Below, one piece after another: positions 36,013 to 44,272 of a stretch of DNA of 64,000 nucleotides. Every line of letters starts with the position of its first letter. The first letter of the stretch is position 1. The position numbers and the translations under genes are program-made. Location: positions 248,001 through 312,000 of the forward strand of contig NZ_JAAHIH010000001.1 of assembly GCF_010671925.1 (NCBI RefSeq). The letters run 5' to 3'. The notes beneath the pieces were generated by a model. The model searched no databases. It was not told the DNA's origin and saw only the letters and a list, made by a program, of their open reading frames with translations. This stretch comes from Moorena sp. SIOASIH. Lineage in GTDB: Bacteria; Cyanobacteriota; Cyanobacteriia; Cyanobacteriales; Coleofasciculaceae.

Positions 36013-37264
36013 ATGAATAAACAACGTTTAATTACTAATACCAGCTACTATCTTACTTCGTGGTTTTTGAATCACTGGCAAGTTGGCAAACGCCCAATTT
36101 TGATTTTAGGTCATGGTCGCAGCGGTACAAGTTGGGTCGGGAAAACATTGTCCACCGCAAATCGTGCTATATACTACTACGAGCCATGTAATCCAGATAT
36201 TACTGGAAAAGGTAACATGGATACATGGTTCCGATATACACGACCTGGTGAGCGAGATGACTTGCTTGAAAATGCTTTTGATAATGTCTTCAAAGATCTA
36301 CCTTTTGGAGGAGGTTGGTACCGAGGTTTCTGGGCTAGAGCACTGCCATATTATCAAATCATCGTGAAAGATGTAGCATCTCTGATGTCCATCGAGTGGG
36401 TTTTCAAGCGCTACAATCCAAAACTATTGGTAATTGTTCGACATCCTTGCCCCACCGTATTATCAGAAATTAACAAAGAAACTCCTGCTGACCTTTCCCG
36501 AGATACTCTATTACATCAATCTAGCTTATTTCAAGATCCAATACGAACCCTACCGCTCAGTGATAGAGCAAGCAAAAACGCCAATAGAAATCTTTGCAGC
36601 TATCTGGGCAGCAAGACATCGTGTTGTCGCCGATGCATTGTCTCGAAATCCTGAGGGGGTGACAACAAGGCATTAAACTAGACAGGGTATGGGGTGTGGG
36701 GTGTGGGGGGTGGGGAAAATAGAAGCGATGCAGCGCGGTCTTGGGGAGGCAGCGCGGTCTTGGGGGTTCCCCCCATGAGCGACTGCCGTGGTTTCCCCCA
36801 CTCGCTATTGCATCAAGACAGGGAATTTGGAGTGAGCCCAGCGATAACAATCGCTCCGAAACCTGATTTAACCGTCCCGTCGCAACGTAGCCAGCTCCTG
36901 ATCTTCCCCTACACCCATCACCCCACACCCCACACCCCGTCTTTTAAGGCTGTTTGTCACCCCGTCAGCTCGAAATTATGAATGGTTATTGGTCTTTTAT
37001 GAGGACTTATGCTTAGACCCTATTGGTAAGTTCAAAGAGCTATTTGAGCAGTTTGAATTGCCATGGAATAGGCGGGTATAACAGCATGTACTCCAAAGTT
37101 AAACTAACAACATACCCGGTCGTTATTCCAAGGTACGTATAAGCAACCAACAAATCAATAAATGGAAACAAACGATGAACCAATCTGAAGTTGAGGTTGT
37201 GCGTAATTATGTTAAACTCTTCGATATACCGTTTTATCAGTCTGATCAATTCTGGTCACTATAA
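36013..37264 (+). pseudogene. Broken sulfotransferase gene, split by a MITE
   Basis: The first ~175 codons are a good sulfotransferase N-terminus (PILILGHGRSGTSWVGKTLS, PAPS loop; LLVIVRHPCPTVLSE, 3'-phosphate motif). Between about 36530 and 36545 the frame shifts; the conserved helix EPYRSVIEQAKTPIEIFAAI continues in another frame to ADALSRN. There the element 36650-36968 is inserted. Beyond it, the frame resumes as YEWLLVFYEDLCLDPIGKF, with ELFEQFELPWNRRV, then two in-frame TAA codons (37078-37080 region and about 37102), and a recognisable C-terminus NYVKLFDIPFYQSDQFWSL ending at 37264. Excising the element and one copy of its 8-bp duplication joins SRN to YEW exactly in frame. At least four lesions make it inactive. 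It was probably a second polymer sulfotransferase. Confidence 0.9.
36650..36968. mobile_element. 319-bp MITE with CCTGAGGGGGTGACAA end, inserted in the sulfotransferase pseudogene
   Basis: Ends ctgagggggtgacaa (36651-36665) and ttgtcaccccgtcag (36954-36968) match at 14 of 15. The similarity of the arms extends inward over gggtgtggggtgtgggg (left, about 36690) and ccccacaccccacacccc (right, about 36920). Target duplication ctcgaaat at 36642-36649 and 36969-36976. Its centre is the 'gatgcagcgcggtcttgggg ... gcatcaagaca' module also seen inside GTAAGCATTCAGC elements. A lone similar end, ttttgtcaccccctcag, occurs at about 38769. Confidence 0.92.
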
Positions 37265-37303
37265 ACCTGAGATCGTTTACGTTTTTTTAAAGCTATTAAG
37301 TAG

Positions 37304-37374
37304 TTTGCGGCAGACACCTTGACTGGTAATGGATTTCAAGGTTTAGGTAGTAGCATGCAAGTAACGGCAGCTCT
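37304..37374 (+). pseudogene. 71-bp fragment of a second flippase gene
   Basis: Aligns without gaps to 33922-33992 of the intact flippase gene, about 63 of 71 positions identical by eye, differences mostly at third codon positions. Codes for a version of ADTLTGAGFQGLRSSIQVTA. It is fused in frame upstream of the next glycosyltransferase and would add about 30 spurious residues if translation began at TTG 37319. Confidence 0.8.
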
Positions 37375-37408
37375 AAAGTTAACCAAAGCTCAATGGAGTA
37401 GGTGCAAT

Positions 37409-38476
37409 ATGAAAATTCTTGCCCAACCAGCCTTTAAAGATCGTGACAAAAACCCTTATACCTGGCTAGTTTACAGCTACCTAGCTACTTTGGGGGTTGA
37501 TGTCCATGAGTTTTCTCCTCAAAAATTGCTGATAAATCATTATTCTATCTGGCATCGGCACTGGCCAGAACGAAACTTAAATGAACCTAACTTCTTCAAA
37601 GCGATCGCAAAAACGTTAGCTCTATTATTCTTGATGATTTTGGCTCGCTGGCGGGGGACAAAAATTGTCTGGACAGTACACAATTTAGCCTCTCATGAAC
37701 AGCTTTACCCGCAACTAGAGACTTGGTTCTGGAAAGTCTTTACAAGGCAGTTGGATGGTTACATTAACCTTAGCAAAACTGGGATGAAAGCTGCCCAAAA
37801 GCGCTTCCCTGAGTTAAAGAATATTCCTGGTTTTGTAGTACCCCATGGTCACTATCGAGGGCAGTATCCTAATCAAGTCAGTTCTCAAGAAGCTCGCCAT
37901 TATCTAGGAATTCCAAATTCGGCGAAAGTATTGCTTTTATTTGGCAGAATTAGACCTTACAAAAATGCTCCTCAATTGATGCGAGTTTTCCGACAGTTTT
38001 TTGACCCAGAAGCCATACTCTACATTGTGGGGAGTCCAGAATTTCCTGAATTAGCAGCAGAAATTGAAAGGGAATTTGCCTTAGATAAACGATTGCGAAT
38101 CAACCTAGATTTCATACCCCAAGACCATATGCAATGGTACTTCAGTGCTGCTGACTTAGTTATTTTGCCCTACCGCGAGATTTTAAACTCTGGTAGTGCT
38201 TTCTTAGCACTCTCTTTTAACCGACCCATATTAGTTCCTAAAATTGGCGCTCTCCCTGAAGTTCAAGAGCAAGTTGGTGAAGAATGGGTCTATACCTATA
38301 CAGGAGAAATTACTGATTATGACATTGAAAAAGCTTTAGATTGGGCATTAAACACTCCCCGTCCAGAACAAGCTCCCCTAGACGCTTTTGATTGGCAAGA
38401 ACTAGCCAATCAAACGATTAATGCCTACAATGAAATTGCCAGCTACTCCAGGAATAGAAGGAATAAATTGCAATAG
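37409..38476 (+). CDS. GT-B glycosyltransferase (GT4/GumK-like)
   Basis: 355 aa from ATG 37409 (MKILAQPAFKDRDKNPYTWL). Longer in-frame starts at 37319 read through the flippase scrap and are rejected. Motifs: TKIVWTVHNLASHEQLYP, LLFGRIRPYKNAPQLMRVF (nucleotide-binding domain start), LVILPYREILNSGSAFLALS (phosphate/sugar site). Last glycosyltransferase of the cluster. Its promoter may come from the rearranged DNA upstream. Confidence 0.87.
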   Translation: MKILAQPAFKDRDKNPYTWLVYSYLATLGVDVHEFSPQKLLINHYSIWHRHWPERNLNEPNFFKAIAKTLALLFLMILARWRGTKIVWTVHNLASHEQLYPQLETWFWKVFTRQLDGYINLSKTGMKAAQKRFPELKNIPGFVVPHGHYRGQYPNQVSSQEARHYLGIPNSAKVLLLFGRIRPYKNAPQLMRVFRQFFDPEAILYIVGSPEFPELAAEIEREFALDKRLRINLDFIPQDHMQWYFSAADLVILPYREILNSGSAFLALSFNRPILVPKIGALPEVQEQVGEEWVYTYTGEITDYDIEKALDWALNTPRPEQAPLDAFDWQELANQTINAYNEIASYSRNRRNKLQ

Positions 38477-38824
38477 CTGAACCAGAATCATCAATTTATT
38501 GATGCCTGCAAAATTCGTGGACTACCTCACTACATAAATGAGTTTTTTGGGGTAAAAAAAATCGGTTTAAAACCGTAAGCATAAGCTGAAAGCACCTCAA
38601 GTAGCGTGGCTATTCCCGTAGCGTGGCCTTTGACACCTCAAGTAGCACCTCAAGTAGCGCATATGCTTACGGTAAACTGATCATTTTTATTGGTCTTATT
38701 GAGATAACTAAAGCGATATTTTTTTACCAGAAATACCGGCATTTTTTCCCAAATAAGCTTTTTCTGCTATTTTGTCACCCCCTCAGGGATAAATGGCTGA
38801 AATAATTAAAGCTAAGCATATTAG
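38477..38824. other. Intergenic stretch with a short inverted-repeat element
   Basis: A hairpin cggtttaaaaccg (38563-38575) follows the glycosyltransferase. It adjoins a ~100-bp element with ends ccgtaagcat (38573-38582) and atgcttacgg (38663-38672) that carries several cacctcaagtagc units. 38769-38785 resembles one end of the 36650 element. No gene seen. Confidence 0.55.
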
Positions 38825-40021
38825 GTGATGGTTTCTAGGAGTCAAAACAAGTTAATGATTGGACGACGTGAATTATTACTGGGTTTAGGTAGCTTAGCCA
38901 GTGTCGGCTCTCTGACCAGGTGTAAATCTATCAGACAAAGTAACTCAATTCAAGCTATTGATGACCCGAAGCGAGACTTTGCAGTAGCTCAAGGAGCTTC
39001 TTTAAAAGAGCGTGCAGCAGCAAAAGGATTAATTTATGGAGCCGAGAGTCGATTCCCAGACCTATCCTCAAACCCAGCCTTAGGTACCCGTTTTGCTCAA
39101 GAGTGTGCCATGCTGGTTCCCGGATGGGGACTAAAATGGTTTGTTTCTACTCCTTCTTCCCCTCCCCTGTGCCCTCACCCCCATCAGTTTGACTTTACGG
39201 CTGGGGATTGGATGGCAGACTTTGCCAAGACTCATCGATTGCTGTTTCGGGGACATACCCTAATTTGGCACATCTCGTTACCCCCTTGGTTTGAGGAGAC
39301 AGTAAACCGCCAAAATGCTCAACAGTTCTTGGTTAGACATATAAAGACAGTGGCTGGGCGTTATGCTGGACAAATGCACTCGTGGGATGTGGTGAATGAA
39401 GCGATCGCTACCTTCCAAGGACGGGCAGATGGTTTACGCAAAACGCCATGGTTAAAATTTTTAGGTCCAAAATACATTGACCTAGCCTTTCGCATTGCAG
39501 CTGTTGCTGACCCCAAGGCAATGTTACTCTACAACGAGTATGGACTGAGTTATGATTCGAGTGATGAGCAAGCCAAGCGTAGGGCTGTCTTGAAGCTACT
39601 AGAGGGGTTGAAGTCTCAGGGAACCCCCTGTCATGCCCTGGGAATCCAGGCTCACTTGCGAGGGAATAAACGGATTAACCCCCAAAGCCTGCGGAAATTT
39701 CTCCGGGATGTGGCGAGTATGGGTTTTAAAATCTTGATTACTGAACTAGATGTCAGAGATGACAAGTTACCTTTGGATGTGACTGTACGCGATCGCATGG
39801 TGGCTCAAGCTTATGAAGATTATCTGTCTGTGGTACTTGATGAGCCAGCCGTGATTGCAGTAGTGACCTGGGGATTTAGCGATCGCTACACATACTTAAG
39901 TAGCTTCCATCCCCGGTCAGATGGTGCCCCAGTGCGACCTCTACCTCTCGATGCAGATTTCAAGCCCAAGTTAGCCTGGAATGCGATCGCTCGTGCTTTT
40001 GATAATGCTCCTAAGCGTTGA
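38825..40021 (+). CDS. GH10 endo-1,4-beta-xylanase-like glycoside hydrolase
   Basis: 398 aa. N-terminus has twin-arginine-like GRRELLLGLGSLASVGSLTRC, with a possible lipobox Cys; the start may be ATG 38825 or ATG 38855. GH10 motifs: GHTLIWHISLPPWF, HSWDVVNEAI with acid/base Glu192, YNEYGLSYDS, HALGIQAHLRG, and ITELDVRDD with nucleophile Glu307, then VVTWGFSDRYTYL. Retaining beta-1,4-xylanase fold. Exported, and placed right after the polymer cluster, so it may trim or release the polymer rather than digest plant xylan. Confidence 0.92.
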   Translation: MMVSRSQNKLMIGRRELLLGLGSLASVGSLTRCKSIRQSNSIQAIDDPKRDFAVAQGASLKERAAAKGLIYGAESRFPDLSSNPALGTRFAQECAMLVPGWGLKWFVSTPSSPPLCPHPHQFDFTAGDWMADFAKTHRLLFRGHTLIWHISLPPWFEETVNRQNAQQFLVRHIKTVAGRYAGQMHSWDVVNEAIATFQGRADGLRKTPWLKFLGPKYIDLAFRIAAVADPKAMLLYNEYGLSYDSSDEQAKRRAVLKLLEGLKSQGTPCHALGIQAHLRGNKRINPQSLRKFLRDVASMGFKILITELDVRDDKLPLDVTVRDRMVAQAYEDYLSVVLDEPAVIAVVTWGFSDRYTYLSSFHPRSDGAPVRPLPLDADFKPKLAWNAIARAFDNAPKR

Positions 40022-40288
40022 ATCATTAGACCTTTGAGGAAATTAACTTTCAGCTGAGATCTCAATTGGGTTAATGGTTCATTTTCACGCCTATGTAGCC
40101 TATGTATATATATAGGTTTATATATAATAGCAGTTCTCAATTGGGTGAGGTAGAAAGTCCTGGGTTAATGAGAGTAGGGAGTAGGGAGTAGGGAGTAGCG
40201 ATGCAGCGCGGTCTTGGGGGGACCCCCAAGACCGCACTGGCTGCCTTTGAACACACTGGCTCCCTTTGACCGCGCACCCGTCGCTTTA

Positions 40289-40519
40289 CTAACGACGTTG
40301 TTTTGCTTGGTCAAAGGCTTCACAAAGTTCCTCGAAAGAACAACCCAGTATTTCAATCAGGAGCCTGACGTGCTTTAAGCGTGGTTCGGCTTTGCCATTT
40401 TCCCAGTCACTAATCGTCGTAATGCTGACACCAACCGCAATGGCTAATTTCATTTGAGTCAGATTGACATGTTCCCTGAGTTTTACCAGGGTTAGAGGTT
40501 GATCTTCTTGGCTTTTCAT
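40289..40519 (-). CDS. XRE-family helix-turn-helix regulator
   Basis: 76 aa. Single HTH domain: LREHVNLTQMKLAIAVGVSI, then TTISDWENGKAEPRLKHVRL. No partner domain. A perfect inverted repeat lies 15 bp upstream of its start (40534-40551), so it likely represses itself. No toxin or antitoxin partner is evident next to it. Confidence 0.88.
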   Translation of the reverse strand: MKSQEDQPLTLVKLREHVNLTQMKLAIAVGVSITTISDWENGKAEPRLKHVRLLIEILGCSFEELCEAFDQAKQRR

Positions 40520-40533
40520 AATAAATTGTTATT

Positions 40534-40551
40534 GTTCAAGAAAACTTGAAC
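40534..40551. promoter_or_regulatory. Probable operator of the XRE regulator
   Basis: gttcaag-aaaa-cttgaac, a 7-bp perfect inverted repeat with 4-bp spacer, 15-32 bp upstream of the ATG at 40519. Position and symmetry fit an autoregulatory site for a dimeric HTH protein. Confidence 0.65.
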
Positions 40552-40563
40552 GGTTTGCTTAAA

Positions 40564-40654
40564 TAGGGCTTGCGGATGAACTCTACATGTAGTGTTATAG
40601 TTACCCTCTAAAACCTACATGTCGTGTGTCGATGGCTAAATTGCGTAAGCCCTA
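40564..40654. mobile_element. Short MITE with TAGGGCTTRCG ends
   Basis: Ends tagggcttgcg (40564-40574) and cgtaagcccta (40644-40654), 10 of 11, with ttaaa on both sides (40559-40563, 40656-40660). The interior holds a smaller inverted pair, ctacatgtag and cctacatgtcg. No coding capacity. Confidence 0.65.
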
Positions 40655-41470
40655 ATTAAAATAGGGCAGTTAACTTTGTTTTCTGCCCTTTTCTTGAATG
40701 CCATTCAGCAGCAAGCAGTTTGGCGACCTGACATAGGGTTATTAGCTAGTTCAGTAAAATAGCTGACCACTAACCATACCGTAGATAAATTTTCTGTAAA
40801 ATGTTTGCACCAAACAGCTAATATTCCCGAAGCTATGCCAAGCTAGAGGCAAATCATCGCGCAATCGAAAGTAAGCCGCTTCAACACCAGCAGACTTACC
40901 TGATCAGGGGAATCTAACCCGCAACTAATCACGGTGACATTTCCCAAACCTCTCTATCGAGTAGGTGTAGGCTTCTCGCCAACCCCAGCCATCGCTATTT
41001 CCTTACAGAAACGCTTCCGTGTTCGGGTATAAGGCAAGCTTTACTTCTGACGGTATGCCCCACCGTCAAATTTCTGATTTTGATTGCTTTATCCACAGGA
41101 GGTTTGATGTCTACTGTCGTTAACCGGTGCATTTTCGGCTTTGGTCATCAACTTTAATAGACTTTAATTCACCATTACTTGCTCGTCTATTATAACTGAT
41201 TAGACAAAAAGTGAGAAGAATTAGACAAAAAATAAGCAGAACTGTCACGCTGCGTTCAATCCCACGCATTTATTAGTACATATGTACTAATAATTCCGGT
41301 CATCAATCCTGCCCGCTGATCATGAGGGGCTGTTTGCCCAAGTAAGCTTCCGCACATGGGTTACCCCATCTCAGGAGCTTCCCAACCTGTAAAGATGGGT
41401 CGCTGATGGCCGTGGAAGCTAATTTGACACCAAATTCAAGTGTCTCAAGGAAAGCCTATCAGGAAAACCT
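40655..41470. other. Unassigned 0.8-kb stretch with hairpins
   Basis: No intact gene. 41048-41068 is a perfect hairpin (tgacggt, 7-nt loop, accgtca). Read on the minus strand, 40870-41200 gives short broken frames (for example AMAGVGEKPTPTR) that vaguely recall the tail of IS200/IS605 TnpB proteins, too weak to call. 41271-41292 is a strong palindrome listed separately. 41320-41430 is not AT-rich and looks structured, purpose unknown. Confidence 0.4.
41271..41292. promoter_or_regulatory. 22-bp perfect palindrome matching the cyanobacterial LexA box pattern
   Basis: tattagtacat followed by atgtactaata. The core agtacatatgtact (41275-41288) fits the published cyanobacterial LexA pattern RGTACNNNDGTWCB at every position. 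It lies 179 bp upstream of the small gene at 41471. Confidence 0.55.
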
Positions 41471-41668
41471 ATGTTGAATTATAGAGAAAAGATAAATCCC
41501 TGGATCATTGTCCTTCTGCAACCCAAGCTCAGCAATATCACCGTTGGCCGATTCCGACGGCGCGGCAATGCTGAAGAACATCTACGGGTTTTAAAGCAGA
41601 TGATGCCTGAGGCAAAATTTTCCATTATGTTTGATGTGGAGACTATTCGGGAGGATGTTGTTAACTAG
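41471..41668 (+). CDS. Small conserved cyanobacterial protein of unknown function
   Basis: 65 aa: starts MLNYREKINPWIIVLLQPKL, with GRFRRRGNAEEHLRVLKQMM and a C-terminal KFSIMFDVE. A Shine-Dalgarno-like aggaaa lies about 7 bp upstream. The pattern (basic, then a strand ending in F-D) resembles a family of short cyanobacterial proteins seen in many genomes, but no function is known to me. It has a possible LexA box upstream. Confidence 0.65.
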   Translation: MLNYREKINPWIIVLLQPKLSNITVGRFRRRGNAEEHLRVLKQMMPEAKFSIMFDVETIREDVVN

Positions 41669-42060
41669 TGGCTAAAGTGAGTCATTAGTCATTACTCATC
41701 TCTCTTAAGCCTTCAGCCGTGAGCCAAAGGCTCACGCGTGCGCGTTCAGCTATCAGCCGTCAGCTTATTTTATTCAAAAGCTGTTCGGTGTAGCGTGCCC
41801 TATGGGCATAAACTGTTCCGGTAGCGTGGCGACAGGCCTTTCGCTGATACGCGACACGCTGATAGCTGATAGCTTACCATTTGTCATCAGTAACTACCGT
41901 TACTAATGTGTGTTGTTCACATTGGACTAATAGAACTCTGGTGAAAATCATGGCTCTACTCCTTGTCATGTCTGAGCTAAACGTTAATTTTCCCAGAGTT
42001 CTAATCACTAATGACTAATGACTTTTTTCGTAGGATTAGTTAACCGTTCAAGTCAAACCC
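41669..42060. other. Intergenic stretch with a decayed GTAAGCATTCAGC-family copy
   Basis: About 41700-41876: the left end is eroded (cttaagccttcagcc), the right end reads gctgatagctgatagcttac. The inner blocks cttattttattcaaaagctg and gttcggtgtagcgtgcc are shared with 3790-3830. No gene seen. Confidence 0.5.
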
Positions 42061-42783
42061 CTAAAAGAAATTAGGCTGATGGCGAATTAGGTTGAGAAAT
42101 TCCTCACGAGTTTTTTGATCCTCTTGAAAAATACCGACCATCGCACTGGTGGCGGTCCAAGACCCTGGTTTTTGCACACCCCGCATCACCATGCACATAT
42201 GGGTAGCTTCCATCACCACAGCCACACCCTTTGGATCTAGGACAGCTTGAATGGCTTCGGCAATCTGGCGAGTCAGACGTTCCTGGACTTGCAGTCGCCG
42301 TGCATACATCTCGACCACACGGGCTATTTTACTCAGTCCTACCACTTTTTCGTTAGGGATATAGGCGACGTGAGCCTTACCCATAAATGGCAACATGTGG
42401 TGTTCACAGAGGCTAAAGAAATTGATATCCCGCACGAGTACCATTTCATTGTGACCTTCGTCAAAAATTGCCCCGTTGACTATTGCCTCTAAAGACTGGT
42501 TGTAACCACCAGTCAAGAATCGCATTGCCTCGACTACCCGCTTAGGGGTTTTGAGCAGTCCCTCTCGTTGCGGGTCTTCACCAACACCCAATAGGATAGT
42601 GGTGACAGCGTTGATCATCTCCTGGTTCAGTTCTTCCAAAGGAGGTTGTAAATTGGGCTGGTGACCATTCTGGGTATTGCGGTCAGGACGGGTCTCTAGC
42701 TGATGTTTCTCATTACCATTGATACTTTTAGCAGTTGAAACAGATTCAACACGGTTGAAACCATTGGAAGAAGCAATAGTCAT
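42061..42783 (-). CDS. folE: GTP cyclohydrolase I
   Basis: 240 aa from ATG 42783 ([20 protein letters not shown]); an earlier start at 42861 is possible but adds a non-conserved lead. Zinc ligands in [10 protein letters not shown] and [10 protein letters not shown], with [20 protein letters not shown] and [12 protein letters not shown] between. Converts GTP to dihydroneopterin triphosphate, the entry to folate and pterin synthesis. The first ~50 residues form a variable N-terminal extension. Confidence 0.96.
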   Translation of the reverse strand: MTIASSNGFNRVESVSTAKSINGNEKHQLETRPDRNTQNGHQPNLQPPLEELNQEMINAVTTILLGVGEDPQREGLLKTPKRVVEAMRFLTGGYNQSLEAIVNGAIFDEGHNEMVLVRDINFFSLCEHHMLPFMGKAHVAYIPNEKVVGLSKIARVVEMYARRLQVQERLTRQIAEAIQAVLDPKGVAVVMEATHMCMVMRGVQKPGSWTATSAMVGIFQEDQKTREEFLNLIRHQPNFF

Positions 42784-42907
42784 GATTAATCTGATTAGAT
42801 TGTAAACAAAAATGAACTTGATATTGCCAGACCATAGGGACAGGTTAAATTGACACAGCAATAACCTTTCAGTGAACCAAAAGTGTGCTATTATTTTTAC
42901 CTATACC

Positions 42908-43636
42908 CTAAAGAATTCCGGCACTGGGCATCAGAGTCAACGACTCGATCACAGCCTGTTGTGGGAGCTCGACGGTGTGCAAAATTGACTGGGCAACAAT
43001 TTCTGGGGTCAACATCCCTGAGGGATTTAATTGCACCTGAACTGTATCTGCATCCCATAAAGGGGTATTGACTGCACCTGGACAAATGCTTACTACCCGG
43101 ATACCATTCCTACTTTCCTCTGCTGCTAGAGTCTTGGACAGGGCAATCATACCTGCCTTACTAACGCTGTAAGCCCCCCATTCAGGCAAGGGTTGCTTAG
43201 CAGCAATTGATGCCACGTTAATGATCGTGCCTCGGTGCTGGGCACGCATCCCAGGCAGAACCCCCTGGATGCACTGAAACACACTGGTCAGATTAAGGTC
43301 AATTAAGCGCTGCCAATCTGATAGCGGTGTCTGACTGAGATATCTAGTGTAAGCCATTCCCGCATTATTGACGAGAATAGTAATCGGAGCAAAATCTGCT
43401 GTGATTTCTTCTATCCAAGACCTAACCTGCTCCAGCTCAGCTAAATCAAATGGATAAGCCTTAGCTTGCACCCCAGCTGCCCTAGCAGCAGCAGCAACCA
43501 TCTCTAAGTTGTTCCGGGAACGGCTGACTAAAGCTACATCGATTCCTGCCTTAGCAAAGGCTAAAGCTGTTTCCTTGCCAATACCACTACTCGCCCCAGT
43601 AATTATGGCGCGTCGCTCAACAGTCGATGTCATCAA
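42908..43636 (-). CDS. Short-chain dehydrogenase/reductase
   Basis: 242 aa, classical SDR. Cofactor loop TGASSGIGKETA, NNAGMAY, catalytic Ser in INVASIAA, and Tyr/Lys in AYSVSKAGMIAL. SRSRNN after the second strand suggests NADP preference. FabG-like, but the real substrate cannot be read. Upstream of folE in the same direction, 125 bp apart. Confidence 0.9.
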   Translation of the reverse strand: MMTSTVERRAIITGASSGIGKETALAFAKAGIDVALVSRSRNNLEMVAAAARAAGVQAKAYPFDLAELEQVRSWIEEITADFAPITILVNNAGMAYTRYLSQTPLSDWQRLIDLNLTSVFQCIQGVLPGMRAQHRGTIINVASIAAKQPLPEWGAYSVSKAGMIALSKTLAAEESRNGIRVVSICPGAVNTPLWDADTVQVQLNPSGMLTPEIVAQSILHTVELPQQAVIESLTLMPSAGIL

Positions 43637-44272
43637 ATTTTACAAGATTTTGTTACAAATGCTTATCTAGGGTCTCTCGTAAACTCAGGATTGCTCCGAA
43701 GCAAATGCCCACATAACGCAGGTATTTGGTTTAAATCTGCTAGCTTTAAATCTGCTAGGTCAGCTACCAGGTAACCATTGGTGGACGCCGTCGAATTAAG
43801 CTTAGGTTTAGTGAGTTGGTTAGGCACCGAGATTTTAGACACTCCCTTAGGGCAGTTAATCTCCAAAGGCACAGCTAGGTTTTCGGTGTATCCGAAATTG
43901 TTTAGCAAACTGACTAACTACCTTAGAATATTGTGAACATTTGTTAATTGTATCATCATTCGCAGACTATTCAACTACCAAGTCGGCTGTCAATAATAAA
44001 CTTTGAGGATAGAAAAATCGGGATAGGGTAATTGGTAATTGGGCTACCAAGGTAAACATCGGAGAAAATGGCGAGCATTATTAGCTCAATCCCCCAGAGG
44101 ATGACCCCCTTGCTATATATAAAGTTTTATCCCTTGGGTTGGTAGCCCTAATTGGTAACAAATCTAACTATACTTCAAATCACGACCCTTGAAATCAGTT
44201 TTTAGTTGAGCAACGCCGCCGCGAAGGTGGGAGATATACCTCTAACCGGTTTACCTATTCACCCCTTCAAGA
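43637..44272. other. Intergenic stretch with one MITE
   Basis: An 81-codon minus-strand frame at 43663-43908 shows no family features and is not called. 44041-44148 is a MITE (listed). The rest is AT-rich with no evident gene. Confidence 0.5.
44041..44148. mobile_element. 108-bp MITE with GGGCTACCAA ends
   Basis: Perfect 10-bp inverted ends gggctaccaa (44041-44050) and ttggtagccc (44139-44148). The 10-bp direct repeat taattggtaa is found at 44029-44038 and 44149-44158, with two extra bases on the left. No coding capacity. Confidence 0.75.

Noticed and set aside
40890..40960. Cobalamin-riboswitch-like string (gggaatctaacccgcaacta)
   Set aside because: Only one short piece resembles the family, the other conserved boxes are missing, and no cobalamin gene follows.
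40870..41200. TnpB tail on the minus strand
   Set aside because: Only short, frame-broken similarity from memory; no zinc-ribbon or catalytic motif can be read.
43663..43908. 81-codon minus-strand open frame upstream of the SDR
   Set aside because: Contains local repeats (KSADLADLKLADLN-like), no recognised family, no strong start signal.
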